DNA of 64,000 bases from Flavonifractor sp. An82 (GTDB taxonomy: Bacteria > Bacillota > Clostridia > Oscillospirales > Oscillospiraceae), in assembly GCF_002159265.1 (NCBI RefSeq), contig NZ_NFHG01000006.1:62001-126000 (forward strand). Reading direction: 5' to 3'. Each line of letters opens with the position of its first letter. Within the stretch, counting starts at the first letter, position 1. This document shows positions 15,289-22,804 of this stretch, piece after piece. The position numbers were made by a program, and so were the translations under genes. The notes beneath the pieces are model-generated. The model was not told the origin of the DNA, made no database searches, and saw nothing but the letters and a program-made list of their open reading frames with translations.

Positions 15289-15320
15289 AGTGGGCTTCCG
15301 GGGAGGACGAGGGACTCCCC
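15259..15320 (+). promoter_or_regulatory. Probable programmed -1 frameshift signal
   Basis: Three elements are in order: a ribosome-site-like GAGGTG (15259-15264), the slippery heptamer T TTT TTG (15273-15279) in the correct register for the upstream gene, and a stem GGGGAG/CTCCCC (15300-15320). The -1 frame is open from 15261 to the stop at 15606-15608 and contains no ATG or GTG start before the conserved region. Confidence 0.65.
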
Positions 15321-15608
15321 ATCCGGCGTCTGGCGCCTCCCGATAGGCCGGGAGAGGACCCGGCCGCCTGGCGGGACCTGCCCCGCCGCCTGGACAGCCC
15401 CTTGTCCCGGAAGTCCGCCCAGGGGATGTCGCTCTATCCCCAGGATCGCCTCTATCAGGAGATGGCGTTTCTGGCCTACTACCTCCACTGGTCCAACGAG
15501 GACCTGATGGCCCTGGACCACTGGGAGCGGCGGCGCTGGTGCCGCGAGGTGTCAGGGATCAACCAGAAGCTCAGCGGAAATGAGCAGAAAACCTTTGAAC
15601 TGAAGTGA
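15261..15608 (+). CDS. DUF6760-like domain, probably reached by -1 frameshift
   Basis: The conserved part (about 15426-15580, SLYPQDRLYQEMAFLAYYLHW through DHWERRRWCREVSGIN) resembles the small DUF6760 family found in injection-system loci. The frame upstream of it encodes a plausible linker (ASGEDEGLPIRRLAPPDRPG), with no ATG or GTG start. Independent starts are poor: TTG 15402 has no ribosome site, and ATG 15426 has AGGGG directly adjoining it. The simplest reading is that it is the C-terminal extension of the chaperone at 14929, produced by -1 slippage. If translated alone it would be 60-68 residues. Coordinates give the open frame, not a start codon. Confidence 0.65.
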   Translation, partial: GAAGFFAGLEWASGEDEGLPIRRLAPPDRPGEDPAAWRDLPRRLDSPLSRKSAQGMSLYPQDRLYQEMAFLAYYLHWSNEDLMALDHWERRRWCREVSGINQKLSGNEQKTFELK

Positions 15609-15627
15609 AGGGCAGGTGAGATGAGCC

Positions 15628-16149
15628 ATGGCCGACCCCACCTACAAGCCTCCCCGCACCGACCCCCTCCGATCCTTTCGCTTTCTGGTCAAGATGGGGG
15701 CGGGGGGAGAAGTATCTGCCGCCTTTGCCCGGTTCTCCGGCATCCAGATGGAGATGGAGACCATCCAGGTCCGCAGCGGCAGCGACAGCCGGGGCGTGAA
15801 GGAATATATCCCGGTGTTTACCAAATATGCTCCTGTGACCCTGAGCAAGGGTGTGATGGGAGACAACGCCTTTCTGGAGTGGGTCTTTTCCGCCAGCGCC
15901 GGCGAGTTCACCGGCCCCAATGACAACGAACTGCGGCGGACCATTGATGTGGTCGCTCTGGACGAGAAGAGGGTGGAGCGGGCAACCTGGACCCTCCAGG
16001 GAGCCATGCCCATCGGGTATCAGCTCTCCCCCATGGACAGCGGCCGCAGCGAGGTGCTCACCGAGAGCATCACCTTCGCCATCACCGGCGTCAAGCGGAC
16101 ATTTGAGCCGCTGCCCACAGACAAGGATTCCAATACTGATTCCGGATAG
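15628..16149 (+). CDS. CIS tube protein, second copy (Afp5-like)
   Basis: A 173-residue tube-like protein. It has DPLRSFRFLVKMG, a GGEVSAAFARFSGIQMEMETIQ strand pair, then VFTKYAPVTLSKGVMGDNAFLEWVF and a C-terminal ITGVKRTFEPL. These are the same elements as the first tube but diverged, with a longer C-terminal tail of charged residues. In Afp/PVC systems a second tube type sits between the main tube and the baseplate hub; that role is likely here. It starts 19 bases after the DUF6760 frame and is followed closely by a third copy. Confidence 0.88.
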   Translation: MADPTYKPPRTDPLRSFRFLVKMGAGGEVSAAFARFSGIQMEMETIQVRSGSDSRGVKEYIPVFTKYAPVTLSKGVMGDNAFLEWVFSASAGEFTGPNDNELRRTIDVVALDEKRVERATWTLQGAMPIGYQLSPMDSGRSEVLTESITFAITGVKRTFEPLPTDKDSNTDSG

Positions 16150-16192
16150 ATTCCGGGTTAAGACTGAGTCAAATAAAAAGGAGGAAGACAGC

Positions 16193-16609
16193 ATGGCCAT
16201 TTCCGGCGCTTATTTCGATGTGCTTTTGGTTGGCCCAGGGGCTGTGCTGGCCGGCGACTTCCTCGCGGTGTCCGGCCTGGACATGGAGGCCGATTACGAG
16301 GTCTATACCGAAGGGGGGAGCAGCTATCCCCGCTTCTTTTTCAAAAATGTAAAGCCCCAGCACCTGGTGCTGGAGAAGGGCGTGGTGACCACCATCGACA
16401 GCGTCTCTCTGTTGATGTCCATGGTGAACCTGGGTATGTCCATCCCGCTGGCCGGTACCATCATTCTGAAGGACAGCTTCGGCACACCCAAGCGGACCTG
16501 GACCATCGTGGGGGCCTACCTGCAAAAGTATGTGGGGCCCCAGCTCAACAGCAACCAGGCCAGTGTGGCCGTCAGCCGCATCGAGCTGATCCATAACGGG
16601 TGCTTCTGA
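16193..16609 (+). CDS. CIS tube-like protein, third copy
   Basis: A 138-residue protein starting at ATG 16193 with AAGGAGG nine bases before. The pattern (SGAYFDVLLVG, FLAVSGLDMEADYEVYTEGG, LVLEKGVVTTIDSVSLLMSM, then VGAYLQKYVGPQLNSNQASVAVSRIELIHNG) is again the tube fold. It is shorter than the other two and lacks an N-terminal arm. It probably forms an adaptor ring at one end of the tube, near the LysM hub protein. The stop overlaps the start of the following large gene (TGATG), so translation is coupled. Confidence 0.85.
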   Translation: MAISGAYFDVLLVGPGAVLAGDFLAVSGLDMEADYEVYTEGGSSYPRFFFKNVKPQHLVLEKGVVTTIDSVSLLMSMVNLGMSIPLAGTIILKDSFGTPKRTWTIVGAYLQKYVGPQLNSNQASVAVSRIELIHNGCF

Positions 16610-19600
16610 TGAAATCGATCGCTGTGACAAAACCGGATATGGGGGTACTCTCCCGGCAGCGGCTGCCCCTCTCTCCCTTCGGGGCGCTGGCCCAGGCCTT
16701 TGGCGAGGAACTGCTGGCCAGAGCGGAGCAGGGAGAGGGCAGGTGGTCCTATGTGCCGCTGGAGCTGTTGGAGGAGGGGGAGGAGCCTCTCCCGTCGTCG
16801 CCGCCCTCCAGAGTGGAGCTGCATGTGGATCTTCAGCTGGTGCTGGAGGCCCTGCGCCGGGAGAAAGGACGGACGGAACAGCACCGGGCCACGGAGCGCA
16901 TCGTGGAGCGGCTCCTCCGGCTTCAGCAGGAGCGGACACCCGGTCCGGCTGTGGAGATGACGGTCAGCCAGACCGTCATCCGGCCTCTCTATGGGACGGG
17001 GATCATCCGACAGGAATTTCATCAGAGCCTGACCCAGAACCTTCATGTGGCCGCAGCCGACAGCCGGGGACAGGTCCCGACGGGGGCGCTGGCACGGCAG
17101 GCTGAGGCCTTTTCCCGAAACCTGCAGCTTCTGCGGGAAGAGGGAAGACCGTCCCGGCAGGAGATCCCGCTGCCTCAGGGCCAGGCGGTGGTTCTGCCTG
17201 TGGCGGAACAGGAGAACTCCGGAATGACTGGGGAACGGGTCACTTCTGCACCGGCGGCAGACCGCAGACCTTCTTTTGCGAAAGAGCAGCTGCTTCCGCG
17301 GGAAGAGCTGACCTTACTGGAAGAGGCGGGAAGAGAGGCAGAAGAGACACAGAGCCAGGTGTTCCAACGTGAGGCGGATCGCCTGGGGCGCCTGGTGGAG
17401 CGCACAGTGGAAGAGGCCGTCCGGGCTGGAGCCGCAGAGCAAACACCCCGTACAGCAGACCGGCCCGGAATCATGGAACAGAGATCTCATACAATTATGG
17501 CGGACCGGCCCGAGGGGCACGGCACACCGGAGCGTCTCTTCCGTGAAGACCAACGGACAGCGGAAGACCTTCAGACCGGCGCGATACCCTGGCGAGAGGT
17601 TCCGACAATGCCGCCGGCAGACCGCCCCCTTTCTGCTTACAGGCCCATGGAGCTGACCCACCGGACGGAGGAGGAAGGAGAAAAGGGAAGGGCAGAGCAG
17701 CCGGAACCATCCCGACCGGACCGACAGTATGCCAATGGGGCGGAGAAGAAAGGGAATGCTGTTGCTTCCCAAAGTATTGCCCACACAGCCAGAGACATCC
17801 GGATGGGCGGCGGGCTACATTTCGGAGATGTGGAACATGTGGAAAAGTCCATAGCGCCTTTGCCCCTTTCCGGAAAAGAAATGGGTCAGGCGGCGCTGGT
17901 GACCGGAGCGGCAGGAACAGCAAGAACCGGCAGTCGACCGGCGGGACAGGATCAAACGCGCCCGACGGCGGATGCTGTGCTTCCCGCCTGTGGCCCGATG
18001 GAAGTGGAATACCGGAGTCAGGGGGAAGCGGAACAGCGGGAGACAGACCGTTCCGGCAGCCGTCAGACCGCCGGGAAGCCCCACATTGAGCAGAGCAGAC
18101 AGATCGACCGCCCCTGCCGCCAGACGGAAGGTCGGACAGAGGAAATCTCTGCGGCGGCATCACCAATAGCAGGACGCCGGGAAGGAGTCCAGACAGCCCG
18201 TGATATTCGGGTGAGCGCCCCACCGGTGGGACAACATGAAACGCTCCCGACGGCGGACAGTATGCTTCCCGCCTATGGTTCGGTGGAATTGGAATACCGG
18301 AGTCAGGGGGAAGCGGAACAGCGGGAGACGGACCGCTCCGACAGCCGTCAGACCGCTGGGAAGCCCCGCGCTGAACAGGTTGGACAGACAGACCGTTCCC
18401 ACCGCCAGACGGAAGGTCGGACAGAGGAAACCTTTGCGGCGGTATCTCCAATAGCGGGACGCCGGGAAGGAGTCCAGACAGCCCGTGATATCCGGGTAAG
18501 TGCTCCACTGATGGGACAGGACAAGGAGGCTCCGGCAGCAGATCATGTGTTTCCCGCCTATGGCCCGGTGGAACTGGAGCACCGGAGTGAGGGAGAGGCG
18601 GAACAACGTGAGACGAGCCACTCCGTCAGTCATCATCAGACCGCCGGGAAACCCCATGCTGAACAGGCTAGGCAGACAGACCGCTCCTACCGCCAGATGA
18701 AAGACAGGACGGAGCAAAGCACTGCTGCTATCTTTCAATCGTTAGGACGGTGGGACATGGTACGCCGGGAAGAAGTTCAAACAGCCCGTGATATCCGGGT
18801 GAGCGCCCCACCAGTGGGACAGGACAAGGAGGCTCCGGCAGCAGATCATGTGCTTCCCGCCTATGGCCCGGTGGAACTGGAGCACCGGAGCGAGCGGGAA
18901 ACGGAACAGCCGGAGACGAGCCGCTCCGGCAGCCGTCAGACGGCCCCGAGTCCAAAGTCCGGCCAGAAGGTGACTGCCGCAGCTTCGGATCTTTTGCCGG
19001 AGAGCGGGAAACAGCAAACGACTGTCCCCGGTTTTGCAGCAGCGGGGAGAACGGGAAGCATCACGGCCCGGGATATCCGGACCGGCGGGAAGACCCCGCA
19101 GGGAGCGGAAAGAACAAAGGCTTCCGGATGGTCCCTCCCACCGGCCGGGCTGATTCTGAACCGCTCGGGTGACGGAGATGGTACAACCTCCATAACAGAT
19201 CTGCCCCTGGCCGCAGAGAGAAAAACAGAGGCGAACCAAAGCCATGCCGGTACTCCCGTATTCCCGGTAGAGCCGGTCCCCCTGACCTACGGACCGGCCC
19301 AGGGCGGGGCAGGCGGGGAGAGTCAGGCGACATCCCGAAGCCCGGACGCCCCGGAGCAGGAGGAGTCGGAATATGTACGCAATCTGCCCGACTGGGCAAG
19401 AAACTTTTTAAAGAACAGCTGGAATGAAAGCGGTTCCTCCGGAGCCATGGGTGTGGCCCGGGAGATCGCCGTGCTGCCCCAGCCGGAGGAGCAGGTCCAG
19501 TGGACGGCCCCCAACTATCATCCGCCGGAGGCCTCCGTGGTCTACCGGGAAAAGGAAAAGAGCGTTCAGCCCCCCAGCAGAAGGGAGCCCCAGATCAGCG

Positions 19601-19686
19601 AGACAGAGCTTCAGCGGACTGCCGACCGGGTCTACCGCATGATCGAGGAGCGCATCCGGCGGGAACGCCGCCGGCTGGGCCTGTAA
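16609..19686 (+). CDS. Large repeat-containing CIS protein, candidate tape measure
   Basis: A 1025-residue protein without a recognised domain. The N-terminal 190 residues are helical (VDLQLVLEALRREKGRTEQHRA and similar). The middle is hydrophilic and holds tandem repeats of about 95, 95 and 101 residues plus a partial fourth. Each repeat starts near AD-x-(V/M)-(L/F)-PA and contains an EYRS/EHRS-GEAEQRET block, a QTAGKP block and a TARDIRVSAP block. The C-terminus is again structured and very basic (RVYRMIEERIRRERRRLGL). It lies between the tube/chaperone genes and the hub genes, where tailed phages keep the tape-measure gene. No recognised long tape-measure protein occurs elsewhere in the locus. 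Confidence 0.6.
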   Translation: MKSIAVTKPDMGVLSRQRLPLSPFGALAQAFGEELLARAEQGEGRWSYVPLELLEEGEEPLPSSPPSRVELHVDLQLVLEALRREKGRTEQHRATERIVERLLRLQQERTPGPAVEMTVSQTVIRPLYGTGIIRQEFHQSLTQNLHVAAADSRGQVPTGALARQAEAFSRNLQLLREEGRPSRQEIPLPQGQAVVLPVAEQENSGMTGERVTSAPAADRRPSFAKEQLLPREELTLLEEAGREAEETQSQVFQREADRLGRLVERTVEEAVRAGAAEQTPRTADRPGIMEQRSHTIMADRPEGHGTPERLFREDQRTAEDLQTGAIPWREVPTMPPADRPLSAYRPMELTHRTEEEGEKGRAEQPEPSRPDRQYANGAEKKGNAVASQSIAHTARDIRMGGGLHFGDVEHVEKSIAPLPLSGKEMGQAALVTGAAGTARTGSRPAGQDQTRPTADAVLPACGPMEVEYRSQGEAEQRETDRSGSRQTAGKPHIEQSRQIDRPCRQTEGRTEEISAAASPIAGRREGVQTARDIRVSAPPVGQHETLPTADSMLPAYGSVELEYRSQGEAEQRETDRSDSRQTAGKPRAEQVGQTDRSHRQTEGRTEETFAAVSPIAGRREGVQTARDIRVSAPLMGQDKEAPAADHVFPAYGPVELEHRSEGEAEQRETSHSVSHHQTAGKPHAEQARQTDRSYRQMKDRTEQSTAAIFQSLGRWDMVRREEVQTARDIRVSAPPVGQDKEAPAADHVLPAYGPVELEHRSERETEQPETSRSGSRQTAPSPKSGQKVTAAASDLLPESGKQQTTVPGFAAAGRTGSITARDIRTGGKTPQGAERTKASGWSLPPAGLILNRSGDGDGTTSITDLPLAAERKTEANQSHAGTPVFPVEPVPLTYGPAQGGAGGESQATSRSPDAPEQEESEYVRNLPDWARNFLKNSWNESGSSGAMGVAREIAVLPQPEEQVQWTAPNYHPPEASVVYREKEKSVQPPSRREPQISETELQRTADRVYRMIEERIRRERRRLGL
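17968..18950 (+). repeat. In-frame tandem repeat, 285/285/303-base units plus partial unit
   Basis: Units start at 17968, 18253, 18538 and 18841. The first two intervals are exactly 285 bases and the third is 303 (an 18-base insertion near 18740). Similarity is high at both DNA and protein level, which points to recent unit duplication inside the large gene. Confidence 0.85.
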
Positions 19687-19710
19687 GAAAAGAAGAGAGG
19701 AGGCGGAGGA

Positions 19711-20442
19711 ATGTATATCGGCGCACCCAACCCCAACATCATGGCGCCTTTGGAGAAAATGACCATTGAGCCCAAGGGAAAGTCGTCCTTTGAGGTGCTC
19801 TATAACCCTGAAAGCTATGTCCAGAGCCGCAGTGTCCGCTATGCCCAGTCCAGCGGTATCTCCACCAACACCCCGGTATCCCAGTTTGCCGGCGGCAGTC
19901 TGGAGGTCCTGCAGTTCCGCCTCTTTTTTGACAGTATGTCCGCCGGCAGCGAGGTGGGCGGCGGCCTGACGGACCGCCTTAAGTTTACCGCCAACAGCCT
20001 GCTGCCCAGCATCACCAAGATCGTCGATGTGCGGAAATACACCAAAAAGGTCTACAAGCTCATGGAGATCGACCCGGACAAGCATGTGCCGCCCCTGCTC
20101 AAGCTGAAATGGGCGTCGCTGCAGTTTACCGGCCATCTGATCAGCTGCCAGCAGAATTTTGTCCGCTTCAACGAGCAGGGCATCCCTCTGCGGGCCTGGC
20201 TGGACTGTGTGTTCCAGGAGTTCATCCCGCCCCAGAAGGCCACCCTGCCCCGCCCACTGGAGTCGCCGGACACCACCAAGTACCGCACGGTCCACCAGGG
20301 GGACGCCCTGTGGTCTCTGTCGGCCAGGGAGTACGGGCAGCCGGAGCAGTGGCGGGCCATTGCCGATGCCAACGGATTGGCCAACCCCAGGACACTGCGC
20401 TCGGGAGACCGGCTGGTACTGCCCGCCATTAAAAAGGGATAG
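19711..20442 (+). CDS. LysM-containing baseplate/hub protein (Afp7/gp53-like)
   Basis: A 243-residue protein. The first 170 residues contain PLEKMTIEPKGKSSFEVLYNPESY and LEVLQFRLFFDS, the usual start of eCIS 'CIS tube/LysM' proteins. The last 50 residues form a LysM module (YRTVHQGDALWSLSAREYGQPEQW, then ADANGLANPRTLRSGDRLVLP). In Afp/PVC this protein links the tube to the baseplate. The LysM acts as a structural binding module rather than as a cell-wall hydrolase. AGGAGGCGGAGG precedes the ATG. Confidence 0.9.
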   Translation: MYIGAPNPNIMAPLEKMTIEPKGKSSFEVLYNPESYVQSRSVRYAQSSGISTNTPVSQFAGGSLEVLQFRLFFDSMSAGSEVGGGLTDRLKFTANSLLPSITKIVDVRKYTKKVYKLMEIDPDKHVPPLLKLKWASLQFTGHLISCQQNFVRFNEQGIPLRAWLDCVFQEFIPPQKATLPRPLESPDTTKYRTVHQGDALWSLSAREYGQPEQWRAIADANGLANPRTLRSGDRLVLPAIKKG

Positions 20443-20471
20443 ACGGCAAGCAGTGAGAGGAGGTGGGAAGG

Positions 20472-21566
20472 GTGGACAAAGGCTCCTATACCTTTCAGGC
20501 ACTGAGCAGCAAATATGAGGATTTCCGGGGCCCCGCCTTTACCATCAAGGTGGATGGGACCAAGCTCAACAGCGCGGAGATGCCCATCGCCTCTCTGGAG
20601 GTGGAACTCAGCGCCGACGGCTCGGCGGGAGGCTGCCACTTCTCGGTGGAGAGCCTGTACGATTTTTCCCAGTCCAAGTGGATCAATAACCTGGCCAAGA
20701 CCATCCAGGTAGGCGCCAAGCTGGAGGTGCTGGGCGGCTATGTGAAGCAGGAACTGATCTTCTACGGCTATGTGGACGAGTACTCCATGGAGTACAGCGG
20801 CTCGGCCCCGCCCCGGTTGGCGGTGACGGGGATCGACGGCTTCGGCTATCTGATGAGCTGTCAGGAACCCATCTATGGCGGCAAGAAGACGCCCCAGAAG
20901 GTGGTGGAGGAGATCCTGACCAAGGCGGTATCCGCCGGCTACGCCAAGAGCAAGACGGTGGGCACCCTCTCCGGCTTTGACGTCCCGGTGATCAAGGAGC
21001 GGCTGGACGACTACAAATATCTGCGCCTGATGTCCGAGCGCTACTGTATGAGCCTCTTTTCGGTGGCGGGGGAGCTGATCTTCGACAACGTGGTGGCCAA
21101 CAGCAGCCCCCTCATCAGCCTGACCGTGGGCATGGGCCTGCTGGACTTCCAGCGGCGGCTCTCCCTCCAGGGCCAGGTGGGGGAGGTGGAGATCTGGGGC
21201 CGGGATGAGAAACAGAAGTTCATCAAAGGGGTGGCCAAGAGCGTCAGCATCGGCGGCTCCGGCAAGAGTGCCGTACAGCTGGCCCCCAAATTCAAGCAGA
21301 CGGCCCTGCGGGAGTACAACGAGTACGTCCGCACCGAAAAGCAATGTGTGGAGCTGGCCCAGGCCCGGCTGGACAGCAGGGCGCTGGAGTTTGTATCGGG
21401 CTCCGGGACCTGCGTGGGCATCCCTGAGCTGATCCCCGGCCGGTACATCACCATCAAGGGCCTGGACGACGACACCGAGGGCAGCTATTTTATCACCAAG
21501 GTCCGCCATCGGTTTACCGGGGAGGGCTACTACACCCAATTTGAAGTGAAGGGAGCCAAGGCCTGA
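20472..21566 (+). CDS. Baseplate hub protein, late control gene D-like (gp27-like)
   Basis: A 364-residue protein with the gpD/gp27 hub fold. Visible elements are FTIKVDGTKLNSAEMPIASLEVELS at the N-terminus, LEVLGGYVKQELIFYGYVDE, a central ERLDDYKYLRLMSERYCMSLF stretch, and a C-terminal ELIPGRYITIKGLDDDTEGSYFITKVRHRF. The start is set at GTG 20472 because AGGAGG (20458-20463) lies eight bases before it; a GTG three codons earlier is too close. Trimers of it hold the spike. The spike gene starts one base into its stop (TGATG). Confidence 0.9.
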   Translation: MDKGSYTFQALSSKYEDFRGPAFTIKVDGTKLNSAEMPIASLEVELSADGSAGGCHFSVESLYDFSQSKWINNLAKTIQVGAKLEVLGGYVKQELIFYGYVDEYSMEYSGSAPPRLAVTGIDGFGYLMSCQEPIYGGKKTPQKVVEEILTKAVSAGYAKSKTVGTLSGFDVPVIKERLDDYKYLRLMSERYCMSLFSVAGELIFDNVVANSSPLISLTVGMGLLDFQRRLSLQGQVGEVEIWGRDEKQKFIKGVAKSVSIGGSGKSAVQLAPKFKQTALREYNEYVRTEKQCVELAQARLDSRALEFVSGSGTCVGIPELIPGRYITIKGLDDDTEGSYFITKVRHRFTGEGYYTQFEVKGAKA

Positions 21567-22354
21567 TGTACAACATCGCACAGGAACTGCAGGCCGCCAT
21601 GTCCGCGGCCGGGAACAACCTTGAGTGGCAGACGAGACGGCCCGGGCTGTCCCTGGCGGTGGTGACCAACATCAACGACGACCAGAAGCTCAACCGGGTC
21701 AAATGCCTGCCCATTGAGAACAATCAGGTGGAGGAGACCGACTGGTGCTATGTGATGGCTCCCATGGGCGGCAAGGAGCACGGCCAGTTCTTCTTCCCCA
21801 GCGTGAACGATCTGGTGGTGCTGGCCTATCTGGGAGGCGATCCCCACCGGCCCCTGGTGCTGGGGGCCATCTGGACCGCCCAGGTCCCGCCTCCCTATAC
21901 CATCCAGGACGGCAAGGTACATAACTACTCCATCAAAACTCCCACGGGGACGGAGCTGCTGTTCTACGACGAGCCCAAAAAGCAGAAGGTGACCATCACC
22001 CTGCCCTCGGGCACGGTGCTGACCATCGACGATGAGAACCAGGCGGTGGCCTTGAAGGACAAAAATGGGGAGAACGCCCTGAACATGGACCTGAAGGGAG
22101 GCAACATCACCCTGAAGGCCAAGACCAAGCTGGAGCTGTCGGCGGGGAGCACCACCGTGACCATGGAATCGGGCGGCAATCTCACCGTCAAGGCCACCAA
22201 GGAGATCGGAATCGAGACTGCCACCCTGACGGAGAAGGGAAGCGCCAAGGTCTCCGTTCAGGGGGGTGCGGTAGAGGTCAAGGCTACCGGTACGCTGGAT
22301 CTCCAGGCTTCGGGCATAACCAATGTGAAGGGCAGCATGGTGAATATCAACTGA
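21566..22354 (+). CDS. Spike protein, gpV/VgrG-like
   Basis: A 262-residue protein. An OB-fold domain (about 25-105: LSLAVVTNINDDQKLNRVKCLPIE, then FFPSVNDLVVLAYLGGDPHRPLVLGAIW) is followed by a triple-strand beta-helix with regular short strands (GGNLTVKATKEIGIE, VSVQGGAVEVKATGTLDL, up to the end). This is the central needle that sits on the hub trimer and pierces the target. The C-terminal end is simple, so toxin or PAAR functions are on separate genes (DUF4280 at 38408). Its start overlaps the hub stop. Confidence 0.93.
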   Translation: MYNIAQELQAAMSAAGNNLEWQTRRPGLSLAVVTNINDDQKLNRVKCLPIENNQVEETDWCYVMAPMGGKEHGQFFFPSVNDLVVLAYLGGDPHRPLVLGAIWTAQVPPPYTIQDGKVHNYSIKTPTGTELLFYDEPKKQKVTITLPSGTVLTIDDENQAVALKDKNGENALNMDLKGGNITLKAKTKLELSAGSTTVTMESGGNLTVKATKEIGIETATLTEKGSAKVSVQGGAVEVKATGTLDLQASGITNVKGSMVNIN

Positions 22355-22384
22355 CCGGGCCGCCGGTGAAAGGAGCGGGAGCGG

Positions 22385-22804
22385 ATGAACGGAAAGGAAT
22401 TTTTGGGCCGGGGGCTGAAGTTTCCCCTCCAGGTGGACCCCAGGACGGGCAAGATCGCCATGTCCGACCAGGAGGAGGACATCCGGGAGGCCATCGGCAT
22501 CATCCTGCGTACCGGCAGGGGAGAGCGGGTCATGCGGCCCGAGTTCGGCGCCGACACCATGGACTACGCCTTTGCCTCCGCCTCCAGCTCCATGACCAAT
22601 TCCATTTCCCACGATCTGCGCCTCATTCTTCTGGAGCAGGAGCCCCGCATCAAGGATGTGGAGATCTGGTGCGACCAGATGGATCAGCACAGCGGCGCGG
22701 TGGTGATCCAGATCAGCTACACGGTGCGCAGCACCAACAACCGCTATAACCATGTGTATCCCTTCTATGCCACGGAGGGTTCGGAAGGAGGGGGCGCGGT
22801 ATGA
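22385..22804 (+). CDS. Baseplate wedge protein, gpW/gp25 family
   Basis: A 139-residue protein with the gp25 fold, including REAIGIILRTGRGERVMRPEFGA, the conserved 'tr.gERvm.peFG' motif of the family (about 35-59). It is a small sheath-initiating wedge subunit of contractile tails. GGAGCGGA precedes the ATG. The stop overlaps the start of the first J-type gene by four bases (ATGA), so the two products are made together. Confidence 0.93.
   Translation: MNGKEFLGRGLKFPLQVDPRTGKIAMSDQEEDIREAIGIILRTGRGERVMRPEFGADTMDYAFASASSSMTNSISHDLRLILLEQEPRIKDVEIWCDQMDQHSGAVVIQISYTVRSTNNRYNHVYPFYATEGSEGGGAV

Noticed and set aside
17968-18950. CRISPR-like array
   Set aside because: Units are 285-303 bases, coding and contiguous, with no short repeat-spacer pattern.
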